From Faecalicatena_A orotica (GTDB taxonomy: Bacteria > Bacillota > Clostridia > Lachnospirales > Lachnospiraceae), in the NCBI RefSeq assembly GCF_040545875.1, contig NZ_JBEPMR010000001.1: a DNA stretch of 64,000 nt. One strand, written 5' to 3'. Within the stretch, counting starts at the first letter, position 1, and each line of letters opens with the position of its first letter. The position numbers and the translations under genes are program-made. The notes beneath the pieces were generated by a model. That model saw only the letters and a program-made list of their open reading frames with translations, had not been told where the DNA came from and did not search any database. Below are positions 34,496 to 42,730 of the stretch, piece after piece.

Positions 34496-36097
34496 TTATC
34501 CCTCTATTCTATCCCCGTGAAACAAAGGAAAGTCTTCCCATACTTCTCCTGAAAAAGAGATTTTCGTCTGCTCTCCAGAAGGACTTCTCCTGTACAGTAC
34601 CAGTTTCTTTGTTCCCTTTCCGTGTATTCCCATAAACCCCATCAGTTTTCCCACAGTAGTTCCCGCCGGCAGCTTTCTCTCCACACCGCATACCACTACG
34701 GTAATCTGCAGCGTCAGCGCACTTCTTCCCCGAAACAGCAGATAAGGTACAACCGTCGAATTCTCCGGCGGCAGAGGCACTTCCTGAAAGCCAGGCGCAG
34801 CAAGCATGAGTACATGATTTCCCGCATAAATATCTGGCTCCGCCTCACTGGAAAACAGGGCTTCCGGATATTGAATCCGGTAAAAAGGCTGGCGCATCCT
34901 CACAGCACAAAGGTCAATAATGCCAGCTCCTACCGGCTTTACCGTCTCTTCACTGGAAGGCGGATAAATTTCCTCTTCCATGAGATGAACAAAGCTGTCA
35001 AACTCCAGATATTCCATATTCTTGCCCCGTGCAAGAGAAACCTCATAGAAGGCTGTATGGTTTCCCACAAATCCTGCTGCATCCCCGCCCGACATCTGAT
35101 CTTCCGGCATATATAGCTCCTGTTCCAGTTTCAGCGAAAACCCTGGACGCACATCCGTACATCTTTTATCTGGATTCAGACCGCAGTGAAAATATAGCAT
35201 ATCCTCTATATTCTGTCTGGCTCCTCTGGCAATCATCTCCATAATCTGATACATGGCCTTTGTTGTTGTCACCTGAAAAACTTTGGCAATAAAAGTATCA
35301 TAGTCCGCTCTTTCCAAAACAGTGTCACTTCGGATAGTAAGCATATAAGGAGATACAATTCCTAGTTCCAGAGATCCGGAACTTATTGGCGATTCTGGTT
35401 TTTTTAATTTTCCTTCCTGGTCTGCAGCATAAATTTCCCCATCAAGGGGGATACTAAGAATCTTCTCATCCATTCCCTGTTTTCTGAAGCATACCTGCTT
35501 CTTTCCCTCTGCTGACTCTTCCGCAGTATACACAGGACAGAACAGGGAAGGAATCTCTGCGGACGGCCCTGAAGAAAACTTATTGATATACGGCTGCATA
35601 GTAACTGTCAGGTTGATCTTTTCACCAAAGTGCTTTTCCTCCATAGGTATCTCCATACCACAGACATATGGGGAAATCTCATAAGTATAGATACCGGAAT
35701 GATCTACTTTGACAATACATTTTCCTGAGCCTATATTAATATCCGGCTTATCCCAGGATAGTTCCAGACTGCTTCCGTCATAACTCCCTGTAAGCCTCTC
35801 ATATGTTTTGAGCAGCAGGGGAGTGGAATGGCTCTTGTCAGGCTGGTCCTTCACTGTAACAGATACCGTATAATAAAGCTTGTCATCTAACTGAATGTTG
35901 CTAAACACACAGTTCTTATCTTGTACTTCTTCCGACTTTACTATCTCTGTACTCTTCTTTAGTTCTACTAGATATTTTCCTTGATACTTCTGGGCTGATT
36001 CTTCAGTTTTCCAGTAAAGTTTAATCTGATAAGTATTATCGGATACCTCTTTTTCCACCTCTGCCTGATAGATTTCTATCTTGTTAACCATTCCCAT
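34496..36097 (-). CDS. 533-aa protein with Fn3-like N-terminus and beta-grasp-like tail, unknown function
   Basis: The product is unrecognised as a whole. Residues 1-100 and 100-200 look like two beta-sandwich (fibronectin-III-like) repeats, with alternating strands such as YQIKLYWKTEES and YTVSVTVKDQPDK. The middle has LysM/baseplate-like short motifs but nothing decisive. The last 60 residues (about 475-533: RKLPAGTTVGKLMGFMG then a FHGDRIEG end) resemble a small beta-grasp fold. No signal peptide is seen. The start ATG follows GGAGGTAATTGG, which overlaps the stop codon of the Hint-protein gene, giving coupling. Confidence 0.72.
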   Translation of the reverse strand: MGMVNKIEIYQAEVEKEVSDNTYQIKLYWKTEESAQKYQGKYLVELKKSTEIVKSEEVQDKNCVFSNIQLDDKLYYTVSVTVKDQPDKSHSTPLLLKTYERLTGSYDGSSLELSWDKPDINIGSGKCIVKVDHSGIYTYEISPYVCGMEIPMEEKHFGEKINLTVTMQPYINKFSSGPSAEIPSLFCPVYTAEESAEGKKQVCFRKQGMDEKILSIPLDGEIYAADQEGKLKKPESPISSGSLELGIVSPYMLTIRSDTVLERADYDTFIAKVFQVTTTKAMYQIMEMIARGARQNIEDMLYFHCGLNPDKRCTDVRPGFSLKLEQELYMPEDQMSGGDAAGFVGNHTAFYEVSLARGKNMEYLEFDSFVHLMEEEIYPPSSEETVKPVGAGIIDLCAVRMRQPFYRIQYPEALFSSEAEPDIYAGNHVLMLAAPGFQEVPLPPENSTVVPYLLFRGRSALTLQITVVVCGVERKLPAGTTVGKLMGFMGIHGKGTKKLVLYRRSPSGEQTKISFSGEVWEDFPLFHGDRIEG

Positions 36098-36101
36098 CCA
36101 A

Positions 36102-37700
36102 TTACCTCCAAAGGTTGTTTTGCACCTTGTTATCTCCTGTTAAAATTCCGCCACAGAACATATTTACCGAATCAGCCCCTGACTGTCTGCCATCATCAGG
36201 TTCCAAATCTAGGTTATACACGTCACTGCTGGGTTCTTTTTCCCTAATTTCCAGAATACGTCTATATATTTCCTCTCCGCCTCTATACCCTTCTTTCACT
36301 AATACCATATCTTTTGTAGTACACTGTCCAGCTTGCTTCCAGCCTTCTGTTCCATTCTCATCCTTTACCCAAACCGGATGAGCTTTGGTAAGGAACAGAC
36401 CTTTTGATGGCATCCCCTCTGCGTGAATTTCCACCATATTTTCCATTTCCGGGCCTCTCCATACATTAACCACTCTCATCTGCCTGTTGTCCCTGCCCAT
36501 CACTCTATCTCCTATAGTTATACAGCGGATTTCTTGTTCTGTCCCGTCCGCCATCCGTATCAGAGTGTCAGGCGCCATACATCCGTACATAATCTGCAGA
36601 GAAGGAACTTCTTCTGTAAAGCTGGCAAGGCCTTTTAAAGAGGTAACAATTAGTTCATGGATTCTCCAGTCTTCCTGTTCGTCTTCCTGTTCGTCTTCCT
36701 GTTCCTCTTTTTTCACTACCGTATAGACCTTCATCTCAAGCTTATAATCAAATTCCGTCTTTTTCCATCCTGCCGGGTCGTGATATCCTTTTCCCCAAGA
36801 TACAAATTCATAGTGGTATCCATGTTCCATGGGCATAATTTCTATAATCTGGTCACATTCATAATCCGGTGTTGCTGCAACTACTGCAGCGCCTCCGCCC
36901 TTTCTGTACAGTCTACAGACAGCAGAATTTTTGTGACCCTCATCCTCTTTGGGGATCTCTGTTTTATCAAACACTAAATCTCCCTGCCCCGGCACACACA
37001 AATTCGGAGTATTGCCCGTTTTTTCATCCCGTCCGAATCCACATATGTAATCCACATCACTGACATCATCAGGACGTCTGATTAAAGCTATCACAATATG
37101 ATCCTTATCCCCTGTAACTCCACGCTCCGCATATCTGCTCTCCAGTTCTCCCAGAATCACGGCTTCCTTTTCTTTTTTTGGATATACATGGCGATAGATA
37201 TAATCATAGTCTGTAGAATTTGCTTTTTTAAATGCAGAAAGCTGGTTATCCTCAGGCGTTATATTTCCCCAGTCTCCATAGGCAATCACCCCTAGCTGTT
37301 TTATTTCAATATCTGCACCTACGGTAAAGTCTTCCTCCACAATCAGATAATTCGTATCTGAGGCTGTCTTCGGAGAAATTTCTGCAATTACTTTTTCACT
37401 GCCTAAATCCAGAATCTGTGCTGATATTTTCAAATCCTTAAATGTATTGAGCAGAGATATTTGTATTTTGAGATGCCCCGCCGCACTATTTTCAGAAAAT
37501 GTAAACTCCTCAATCTCAAATACATCATAAAATTGATAAAGCTGGGGCCGTTCAACTTCCAATAAAGTTGGATTTACAGAATCAGCTCCCAGCAATCTTG
37601 ATGCTCTCCTTTTACGGGTTATGTTGTTTACATTTTCTCTGCATTCTGAAATTATCTCCTTAGGGTAACTTATTGCTGATTTTTCGTTGATTTGAATCAT
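36102..37700 (-). CDS. Protein with C-terminal Hint (intein/hedgehog-like) domain, first gene of giant operon
   Basis: The 532-aa protein has an unrecognised N-terminal 360 residues (beta-rich, with a YDYIYRHVYP segment), an acidic Glu-Asp-Gln repeat at about residues 335-350, and a Hint domain from Cys374 to the end. Hint marks are CMAPDTLIRMADGTEQEI (block A with the nucleophile Cys), TKAHPVW (block B-like His about 441) and the terminal GGILTGDNKVQNN. The last motif replaces the intein His-Asn, so full splicing is unlikely and only thioester-driven cleavage or none is expected. I chose the ATG at 37700 because AAGGAGGAG lies just upstream. It heads the operon, so the regulatory sites at 37757-37856 act on it first. 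Confidence 0.8.
   Translation of the reverse strand: MIQINEKSAISYPKEIISECRENVNNITRKRRASRLLGADSVNPTLLEVERPQLYQFYDVFEIEEFTFSENSAAGHLKIQISLLNTFKDLKISAQILDLGSEKVIAEISPKTASDTNYLIVEEDFTVGADIEIKQLGVIAYGDWGNITPEDNQLSAFKKANSTDYDYIYRHVYPKKEKEAVILGELESRYAERGVTGDKDHIVIALIRRPDDVSDVDYICGFGRDEKTGNTPNLCVPGQGDLVFDKTEIPKEDEGHKNSAVCRLYRKGGGAAVVAATPDYECDQIIEIMPMEHGYHYEFVSWGKGYHDPAGWKKTEFDYKLEMKVYTVVKKEEQEDEQEDEQEDWRIHELIVTSLKGLASFTEEVPSLQIMYGCMAPDTLIRMADGTEQEIRCITIGDRVMGRDNRQMRVVNVWRGPEMENMVEIHAEGMPSKGLFLTKAHPVWVKDENGTEGWKQAGQCTTKDMVLVKEGYRGGEEIYRRILEIREKEPSSDVYNLDLEPDDGRQSGADSVNMFCGGILTGDNKVQNNLWR
36671..36706 (-). repeat. Three 12-nt tandem repeats encoding Glu/Asp/Gln
   Basis: The plus strand reads CTTCCTGTTCGT twice and then a variant CTTCCTGTTCCT, three units in phase with codons. 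They encode an acidic linker just before the Hint domain of the first operon gene. Such in-frame arrays change length easily without frameshift. Confidence 0.8.
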
Positions 37701-37756
37701 AATACTCCTCCTTATATCTTGAGTTAACGGTAATTGTTGCACGACTACATGATTCT

Positions 37757-37784
37757 ATTTTACCATTTTCCGAAAAACATGCAA
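37757..37784 (-). promoter_or_regulatory. Sigma-A-like promoter of the giant operon
   Basis: On the minus strand a -35 TTGCAT and an extended -10 TGGTAAAAT are separated by 16 bp, placing the start of transcription about 50 nt before the ATG of the Hint-protein gene. A second possible promoter lies upstream: TTGTCG, 18 bp, TATTAT, in which the -35 overlaps the nearest Spo0A box. Which one is used cannot be decided from sequence. Confidence 0.55.
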
Positions 37785-37788
37785 TGTT

Positions 37789-37813
37789 TTCTATTATTTT
37801 TTAAATAATAGAA
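37789..37813. repeat. Perfect 11-bp inverted repeat next to the operon promoter
   Basis: The arms TTCTATTATTT and AAATAATAGAA are separated by three T residues. The palindrome lies between the Spo0A boxes and the -35 of the downstream promoter, a common operator position. Being AT-only, chance occurrence is more likely than for a mixed sequence. Confidence 0.5.
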
Positions 37814-37826
37814 TCATTAAAATTAT

Positions 37827-37856
37827 TTCGACAAACAATTTCGACATTTTTCGACA
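37827..37856 (-). promoter_or_regulatory. Three tandem Spo0A (0A) boxes
   Basis: The minus strand has the exact 0A-box heptamer TGTCGAA three times, at 37827-37833, 37840-37846 and 37850-37856, each followed by A and all in the same orientation, spaced 13 and 10 bp. They lie roughly 75-105 bp upstream of the predicted transcription start, within the range used by phosphorylated Spo0A for activation. A single exact 0A box also precedes spoIIGA in this window. Confidence 0.72.
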
Positions 37857-37969
37857 AACTCTCTGTTGTTCCATCAGCGGAGGCAAACGTGTATTTCTCA
37901 GTTAACGATATATGATAGACTTTCTTTATTTTACTGTTTATAAACACTTTTATAAATGCTTAATAAATA

Positions 37970-37997
37970 TAGCATACACTTTTCTCTCTATAGGTGT
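37970..37997. repeat. Right copy of 28-bp direct repeat flanking the giant operon
   Basis: It matches 20784-20811 at 25 of 28 positions and lies upstream of the operon promoter and Spo0A boxes. On the plus strand it is followed directly by TATAAT, a possible -10 for the cytidylate-kinase-like gene 128 nt downstream, but the matching -35 (TACACT) is poor. The repeat may therefore be an operator for a divergent promoter region. Confidence 0.7.
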
Positions 37998-38130
37998 TAT
38001 AATAAAACTCAAATATCCACCAAAAGCGGCATTACCGCTTCTGTATCATTTTGGGTTCTTATAAAAGGCTGAAATGTGGATTTTTAAAATTTTGCAACTC
38101 TCAGAGGCACACACGAAGGAGGAATACATT

Positions 38131-38616
38131 ATGAAATTAGTAATTACAATGAGCCGCCGTTTCGGCACCGGCGCAAGCGTGATTGCAAAGGAACTTTCCG
38201 AAAGGCTTGATATCCCTGTATACGACAAGGCATATATTGAACAGCAGATAGACGACCATATGTATGACAGCGAGGCAGAGGCCATTCGTGAACTGGCTGG
38301 TAACCCGTGCATCATCCTTGGCCGCTGTGCCTCCGATATTCTGAAGGATAAACTGAATGTACTGAATATTTTTGTCTGTGCAGATAAAGAAGACCGTATA
38401 CAGAGGATCATGGGACTCGAATCGCTTTCTTATGAAGAGGCGAAGGAAAAGGTCGAACATACTGACAAGGAACGTGCCGCATACTATTACGAGCATACCG
38501 GCAAGACATGGGGTGACGTGAACGATTACCATATGATACTCGATACGTCAGAGCTCGGCGTTGAAAATTGTGCGGACATCCTCATGCAGTACTTCGAAAA
38601 GCTGGAATATATCTAA
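38131..38616 (+). CDS. Cytidylate-kinase-like P-loop NTPase
   Basis: The 161-aa protein begins KLVITMSRRFGTGASVIAKELSERL, a P-loop variant used by the cytidylate-kinase-like family, and has VYDKAYIEQQI followed by IILGRCASDIL and the charged lid region RIQRIMGLE. Family members are widespread in clostridia and are annotated as kinases of unknown substrate; true Cmk is longer. I chose the ATG at 38131 because AAGGAGG lies 8 nt upstream; an earlier in-frame ATG would add 19 residues without a ribosome site. It is the first plus-strand gene after the giant operon, is transcribed divergently from it, and converges with the symporter gene. Confidence 0.85.
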   Translation: MKLVITMSRRFGTGASVIAKELSERLDIPVYDKAYIEQQIDDHMYDSEAEAIRELAGNPCIILGRCASDILKDKLNVLNIFVCADKEDRIQRIMGLESLSYEEAKEKVEHTDKERAAYYYEHTGKTWGDVNDYHMILDTSELGVENCADILMQYFEKLEYI

Positions 38617-38624
38617 AGATCTGG

Positions 38625-39896
38625 TTACTCCATTCTGTCAAATACTTCCCGGTTCAGGGATTTGTTCTGATAGGCAACGATCGTGGTGCATACTGCATCC
38701 CCGGTTATATTGACAGCGGTTCTTGTCATATCGAGAATCCTGTCTATTCCCATAATCAGAGCGATCCCTTCTACCGGAAGCCCTACGGAATTGAAGACCA
38801 TTGACAGTGTGATCAGGCCTACGCTCGGGACTCCGGCCGTTCCTATCGAAGCAAGGGTAGCCGTGGCGATTACGGTAATATAGTCTGCCGGGGAAAGTGC
38901 GATCCCGAATGCCTGTGATACGAACACAACCGCGACTCCCTGCATGATGGAGGTTCCGTCCATATTGACGGTCGCTCCCAGCGGCACCGTGAAAGATGAA
39001 ATTTTCTTGGATACCCCCATTTTTTTATCCAGCGTTTCAATGGACAGGGGTATCGTCGCATTGGAGGTTGCCGTGGAAAACGCGAATCCCATGACTGGCA
39101 GGAATTTGCGGATAAATTTTATCGGGTTTAATCCCGTAAATAACTTCAGCAGTATCTGGTAGACCCCAAAGCCCTGCAGCAGCAGTGCGAGGAAGACGGC
39201 CGCCATATATTTCAGCATCGGTATAAACGCGTCGAAACCAATTCCCGCAAATGTCTTTGCAATCAGGCAGAACACGCCGAATGGTGCGGCTTTCATAACT
39301 GCCATCGTCATATCCATCATGAGATCATTAAATTCAGCAAAGAACTGGGCAACAGATGCAGCCCTCTCACCTCTTTTAGCCAGAAGAATCCCAATAAAAA
39401 TAGCAAAGAAAATAATCTGCAGCATGTTGCCTTCCGCAAGTCCCTGAATCGGGTTCTTCGGTATGATATCCAGCAGGGTATCTGCAAATCCTGCCGTCTC
39501 TGCGGCCGAAGTCTCTGCCGTCTCGATACTGCTGATGTCCAGACCAACGCCCGGGTTAATCAGATTGCCTATTCCCAGTGCCAGCGTAATCGCTGCCGCC
39601 GTGGTAAACAGATAAAACCCTATGGTTTTCACACCGACTTTTCCAAGAGTCTTTGTGTCCCCGATTGCCATGCTTCCGCAGATCAGGGAACAGAATACAA
39701 GCGGCACGACCAGCATCTGCATGGCCCGCAGGAAACCGTTCCCGATTACATAAAAGATTCCGTCTATAATCACTGTATCTCTGACATATCCCTCCGGGAC
39801 CCAGTAGTGCAGAACGATTCCCGCAAAAGCCCCTAGCAGGAGGCTGATAAAGATCAGTGTCGTAAGTCCTGGTTTTTTCCTCTTCGTTTCTTTCAT
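38625..39896 (-). CDS. Dicarboxylate/amino acid:cation symporter (DAACS family)
   Basis: The 423-aa protein has about eight membrane spans and the family signatures: the Ser-rich re-entrant loop region FSTATSNATIPLSIE, the substrate and sodium motif GATVNMDGTSIMQG, and the late ATLASIGTAGVPSVG loop followed by MGIDRILDMTRTAVN. These bind aspartate, glutamate or C4-dicarboxylates with sodium or protons; the Arg/Asp pattern in the last motif suggests an acidic amino acid substrate but does not fix it. It starts immediately after the TAG of the RmlD-like gene (ATGTAGATG), so the two are one operon. Confidence 0.92.
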   Translation of the reverse strand: MKETKRKKPGLTTLIFISLLLGAFAGIVLHYWVPEGYVRDTVIIDGIFYVIGNGFLRAMQMLVVPLVFCSLICGSMAIGDTKTLGKVGVKTIGFYLFTTAAAITLALGIGNLINPGVGLDISSIETAETSAAETAGFADTLLDIIPKNPIQGLAEGNMLQIIFFAIFIGILLAKRGERAASVAQFFAEFNDLMMDMTMAVMKAAPFGVFCLIAKTFAGIGFDAFIPMLKYMAAVFLALLLQGFGVYQILLKLFTGLNPIKFIRKFLPVMGFAFSTATSNATIPLSIETLDKKMGVSKKISSFTVPLGATVNMDGTSIMQGVAVVFVSQAFGIALSPADYITVIATATLASIGTAGVPSVGLITLSMVFNSVGLPVEGIALIMGIDRILDMTRTAVNITGDAVCTTIVAYQNKSLNREVFDRME

Positions 39897-40805
39897 CTAC
39901 ATTCCCCTTTCTTTTCTCTTGTTCTCATTAGCTGTACTATAATCGGAAACATAATCCGCCACATATTCTCTCAGTGCTTCCTTCCATCCTGACGGCTGCT
40001 GTATGCCGCACATCCGAAGCATCATATTGTCCAGTACTGTATACTCCGGCCCCTCGAATCCCGGCTGTCTTCCGCCCATTTTTATCGGGACCAGTTCTAC
40101 TTCTTCTCTCCCAAGCAGTCTGAGGATTTCCTGTGCCAGAGCGTATCTGCTGCAGTGTCCGGCACAGACCGCATGGTAAATGCCCTCCTGTTCCGCCTGA
40201 ATCAGGCGCAGGATCACCCTGGATAGTTCCTTCGCGCTTGTCGGACATGCAAAGTCATCCACGGCTGCCTCGATCCGCATTCCTTTCCCAGCCTGCTCAA
40301 TGATCGAATTTACAAAGTTACTTCCTTCTGCCCCATAAACCCAGGAGCTCCGGATGATCAGGTGCTTCGGCGCCAGCTCTTTCACGAAGTTCTCGCCTGC
40401 AAGTTTTGACTTTCCATATACTGTTCTCGGATTGGGTGTGTCAAACTCATGGTGGCTTTGCTCGTTTGTATCCCAAAAAATATCGTCCGTGGATATCTGG
40501 ATGATTCTCGCGTCTATCTTTCTTGCAATCGCACTCAGGTTCCTTGCCCCGAGGGCGTTTACTTTATATGCTTCTTCTACATTTCCCTCACACGCCTGTA
40601 CATCTGTCATACCCGCACAGTTGATGATTGTGTTCGGGCGGTTCCTGCTTCCGAACAGGTTCACATCCCCGGCACAGGTGATATCCAGGTCCTCGATGTC
40701 CGTCTCAAAAAGCTCAACATCACGCATATCCAGCATATTGCGTATCATGGTCCCCACTCGTCCGGCTGCCCCTGCAACCCATATCTTCCCATAATCGTAT
40801 CCCAT
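39897..40805 (-). CDS. RmlD-like NAD(P)-dependent sugar reductase/epimerase
   Basis: The 302-aa SDR protein starts KIWVAGAAGRVGTMI (dinucleotide motif), has IINCAGMTDVQACEGN, the catalytic-type ISTDDIFWD and YGKSKLAGENFV (Tyr and Lys of the active site) and SSWVYGAEGSNFV, as in dTDP-4-dehydrorhamnose reductase. It is not in the polysaccharide operon, so a role in rhamnose synthesis is only a family-level guess. The ATG at 40805 is preferred, with AGGAG 7 nt upstream; an ATG three bases earlier and a TTG at 40823 that overlaps this ribosome site are alternatives. Confidence 0.82.
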   Translation of the reverse strand: MGYDYGKIWVAGAAGRVGTMIRNMLDMRDVELFETDIEDLDITCAGDVNLFGSRNRPNTIINCAGMTDVQACEGNVEEAYKVNALGARNLSAIARKIDARIIQISTDDIFWDTNEQSHHEFDTPNPRTVYGKSKLAGENFVKELAPKHLIIRSSWVYGAEGSNFVNSIIEQAGKGMRIEAAVDDFACPTSAKELSRVILRLIQAEQEGIYHAVCAGHCSRYALAQEILRLLGREEVELVPIKMGGRQPGFEGPEYTVLDNMMLRMCGIQQPSGWKEALREYVADYVSDYSTANENKRKERGM

Positions 40806-40858
40806 CATTCTTCTCCTTTTCAAATCTTTCCCTTAAAAAAGGTTCTCTAAACTTCGCT

Positions 40859-40887
40859 ATTATAAATGGAATCGTCTTGTTTTTCAA
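40859..40887 (-). promoter_or_regulatory. Sigma-A promoter of the RmlD-like/symporter operon
   Basis: A -35 TTGAAA and a perfect -10 TATAAT are spaced 17 bp on the minus strand, about 54 nt before the start codon. The opposite strand of the same gap must hold the promoter of the DUF4474-like gene, for which only a weak TATAGT is seen. Confidence 0.75.
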
Positions 40888-40944
40888 GTCCATTTTTCTG
40901 GAATCTGCATATAGTGTAATAAGAACTTTTTCAGGACTCTGAGT

Positions 40945-41841
40945 ATGTATCTCCTTATCCCTATTATAATTGTACTGTTTTTTGTTTTATTCTTGTCGTA
41001 TTACCACAGAAAAAAGCAGGCCGTCCAGAAAGTCGGCCGGATGTCTTATGCATGGAAATGTGACCTGCTGAACGAACTCGCCGTTCCTTTTGGCTTTTCC
41101 TATCAATTTGTCCAGGATATCTTTACTTTCAGGGACGATGCATGGCAGAAAGAGTTCGGGTACGGGGAATTTTATGATCTGAATGCATTGTCCATGCACA
41201 TGATACTGGACTGCGAACCTGTATACTTCAACTATCATGGGAAAACCTGGCTGATCGAATTCTGTAAGGGACAGTACGGGATTAATACAGGCGCGGAAGC
41301 CGGTATTTACCACGCAGACTCGGTCGTGCCCCCGGCGCTCCGGCCCCAGACGGTCTTTACAGCCGCCGCAGAGGATGAGGTTCTGCCTGTTAAACTGCGG
41401 CTGACCGGGCCTGACTGCCCGCTTTTTTCCATTTCTCAAAAACAATGGCGCGTATCCGGCTTTGTCATGGGTACTTTCACCGCCCCAGAGGATCTGATTC
41501 TCGAAGCAGCCGTAACATTCCCCGATCCGGACATGTGTACAGCCTTCACCCGCGCCATGAACGGCCTCGGCTACAAAAGCAGTGAACTGCTCACATACCA
41601 GAATACAGTACAGTTCTACTTCACAAGGCCGAAATCAGCTCCGCTCATGGCACCCGATGTCTTTCTGGAAAAATACAGGCTCCTGCAGGGTGATATCTTC
41701 TGTGAGCTTTTCCTGTGGCTCACCAATCCTTTTTTTACGACCGTGGACCGGCTGCTTTACCTTTACTACACACATCCCTGCCTTTTTGAGAGGATTCTCT
41801 GTATCAGAATGTTTCAGAAGCACAGGAGGAAAAGACAATGA
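40945..41841 (+). CDS. DUF4474-like membrane-anchored protein
   Basis: The 298-aa protein has one N-terminal membrane span (about residues 3-20) and a soluble domain whose core, with YDLNALSMHMILDCEPVYF and WLIEFCKGQYGINTGAE, I associate with the DUF4474 family; its function is unknown. A hydrophobic patch at about 262-280 (FLWLTNPFFTTVDRLLYLYY) may be a second membrane contact. The stop codon overlaps the next ATG (ATGA), so it is coupled to the metallophosphoesterase. There is no strong ribosome site. Confidence 0.75.
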   Translation: MYLLIPIIIVLFFVLFLSYYHRKKQAVQKVGRMSYAWKCDLLNELAVPFGFSYQFVQDIFTFRDDAWQKEFGYGEFYDLNALSMHMILDCEPVYFNYHGKTWLIEFCKGQYGINTGAEAGIYHADSVVPPALRPQTVFTAAAEDEVLPVKLRLTGPDCPLFSISQKQWRVSGFVMGTFTAPEDLILEAAVTFPDPDMCTAFTRAMNGLGYKSSELLTYQNTVQFYFTRPKSAPLMAPDVFLEKYRLLQGDIFCELFLWLTNPFFTTVDRLLYLYYTHPCLFERILCIRMFQKHRRKRQ

Positions 41842-42707
41842 GCTGGTATGAGCGTATTTCACGGGCATTTGTACAGGCGCCTGTCGTCCCCTTAAACAGC
41901 AGGTCCCGCTTCGTGCTGATGAGCGACTGTCACAGGGGGGTCGGCAATCACAATGATAACTTTATGAAAAACCAGAATGTATATTTTGCCGCACTAAATT
42001 ATTATTATGAAAAAAATTATACCTATATGGAATTGGGAGATGGGGATGAATTGTGGGAAAACCGTTCGCTTTCCCAGATTATTGATATTCACAGTGACGT
42101 CTTCTGGCTGCTTTCAAAATACCGGAGAGAAAACAGGCTCTATCTGCTGTACGGCAACCATGACCACAGCAAACGCCACTGCCATTATTGCCAGAAGCAC
42201 TGTTCCACCTACCATGTAAGCGGCCAGAACGATGAATCGCCCCTTTTTCCCGGTGACTGCTATCTGCAGGGGCTGATTTTAAAAGATACAGAGCATGGAA
42301 ATGACCTGTATCTGATCCACGGCCATCAGGCAGACTTTTTAAACAGCACACTCGCCCCTCTGGCAAAGCTGCTCGTCCGTTATATCTGGAAGCCGCTCGA
42401 AGCAATCGGGGTGTCCGATCCTACGAGTGCGGCAAGAAATTATACGAAAAAGAAAAAAGTGGAGAAACGATTGACAGACTGGGCCATACAGGAGCATAAG
42501 ATACTCGTGGCCGGGCATACACACCGTCCGATGATTGGCAGTTCACAGGCCCCCTATTTTAACACGGGAAGCTGCGTACACCCCCGGTGCATCACCTGTA
42601 TTGAAATCCAGAACCGGATGATGATACTCGTCAAGTGGACGCTGCGCACCCGGGAAGACAGGTCCCTGTATGTAGCACGGGAAGTTCTGGAAGAATACAG
42701 GCTGTAA
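41838..42707 (+). CDS. Calcineurin-like metallophosphoesterase
   Basis: The 289-aa protein has the family metal-binding motifs in order: MSDCHRG (about residues 29-35), ELGDGDELWE, YGNHDHSKRH, IHGHQADF and VAGHTHRPMI. A short His/Cys-rich segment (HCHYCQKHC, about 112-120) in the middle is unusual and might bind a metal. It is coupled to the DUF4474-like gene and probably works with it at the membrane. The substrate (phosphodiester, UDP-sugar or phospholipid) cannot be inferred. It converges with mntP. Confidence 0.88.
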   Translation: MSWYERISRAFVQAPVVPLNSRSRFVLMSDCHRGVGNHNDNFMKNQNVYFAALNYYYEKNYTYMELGDGDELWENRSLSQIIDIHSDVFWLLSKYRRENRLYLLYGNHDHSKRHCHYCQKHCSTYHVSGQNDESPLFPGDCYLQGLILKDTEHGNDLYLIHGHQADFLNSTLAPLAKLLVRYIWKPLEAIGVSDPTSAARNYTKKKKVEKRLTDWAIQEHKILVAGHTHRPMIGSSQAPYFNTGSCVHPRCITCIEIQNRMMILVKWTLRTREDRSLYVAREVLEEYRL

Positions 42708-42730
42708 CAAAATTTGGAAATACTATCGTT

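Noticed and set aside
20824..36097. Plus-strand frames opposite the giant operon
   Set aside because: All are shadows of long, intact minus-strand genes with clear start signals.
20824..37700. Giant operon as an extracellular contractile injection system or phage remnant
   Set aside because: LysM-like modules are suggestive, but no tube, sheath, baseplate gpJ-type, AAA ATPase, capsid or integrase gene is present.
20784..37997. The flanking direct repeats as SigE promoters, because each contains CATACACT
   Set aside because: No KMATATT-like -35 lies 13-15 bp upstream of either copy, and the left copy would transcribe against the operon.
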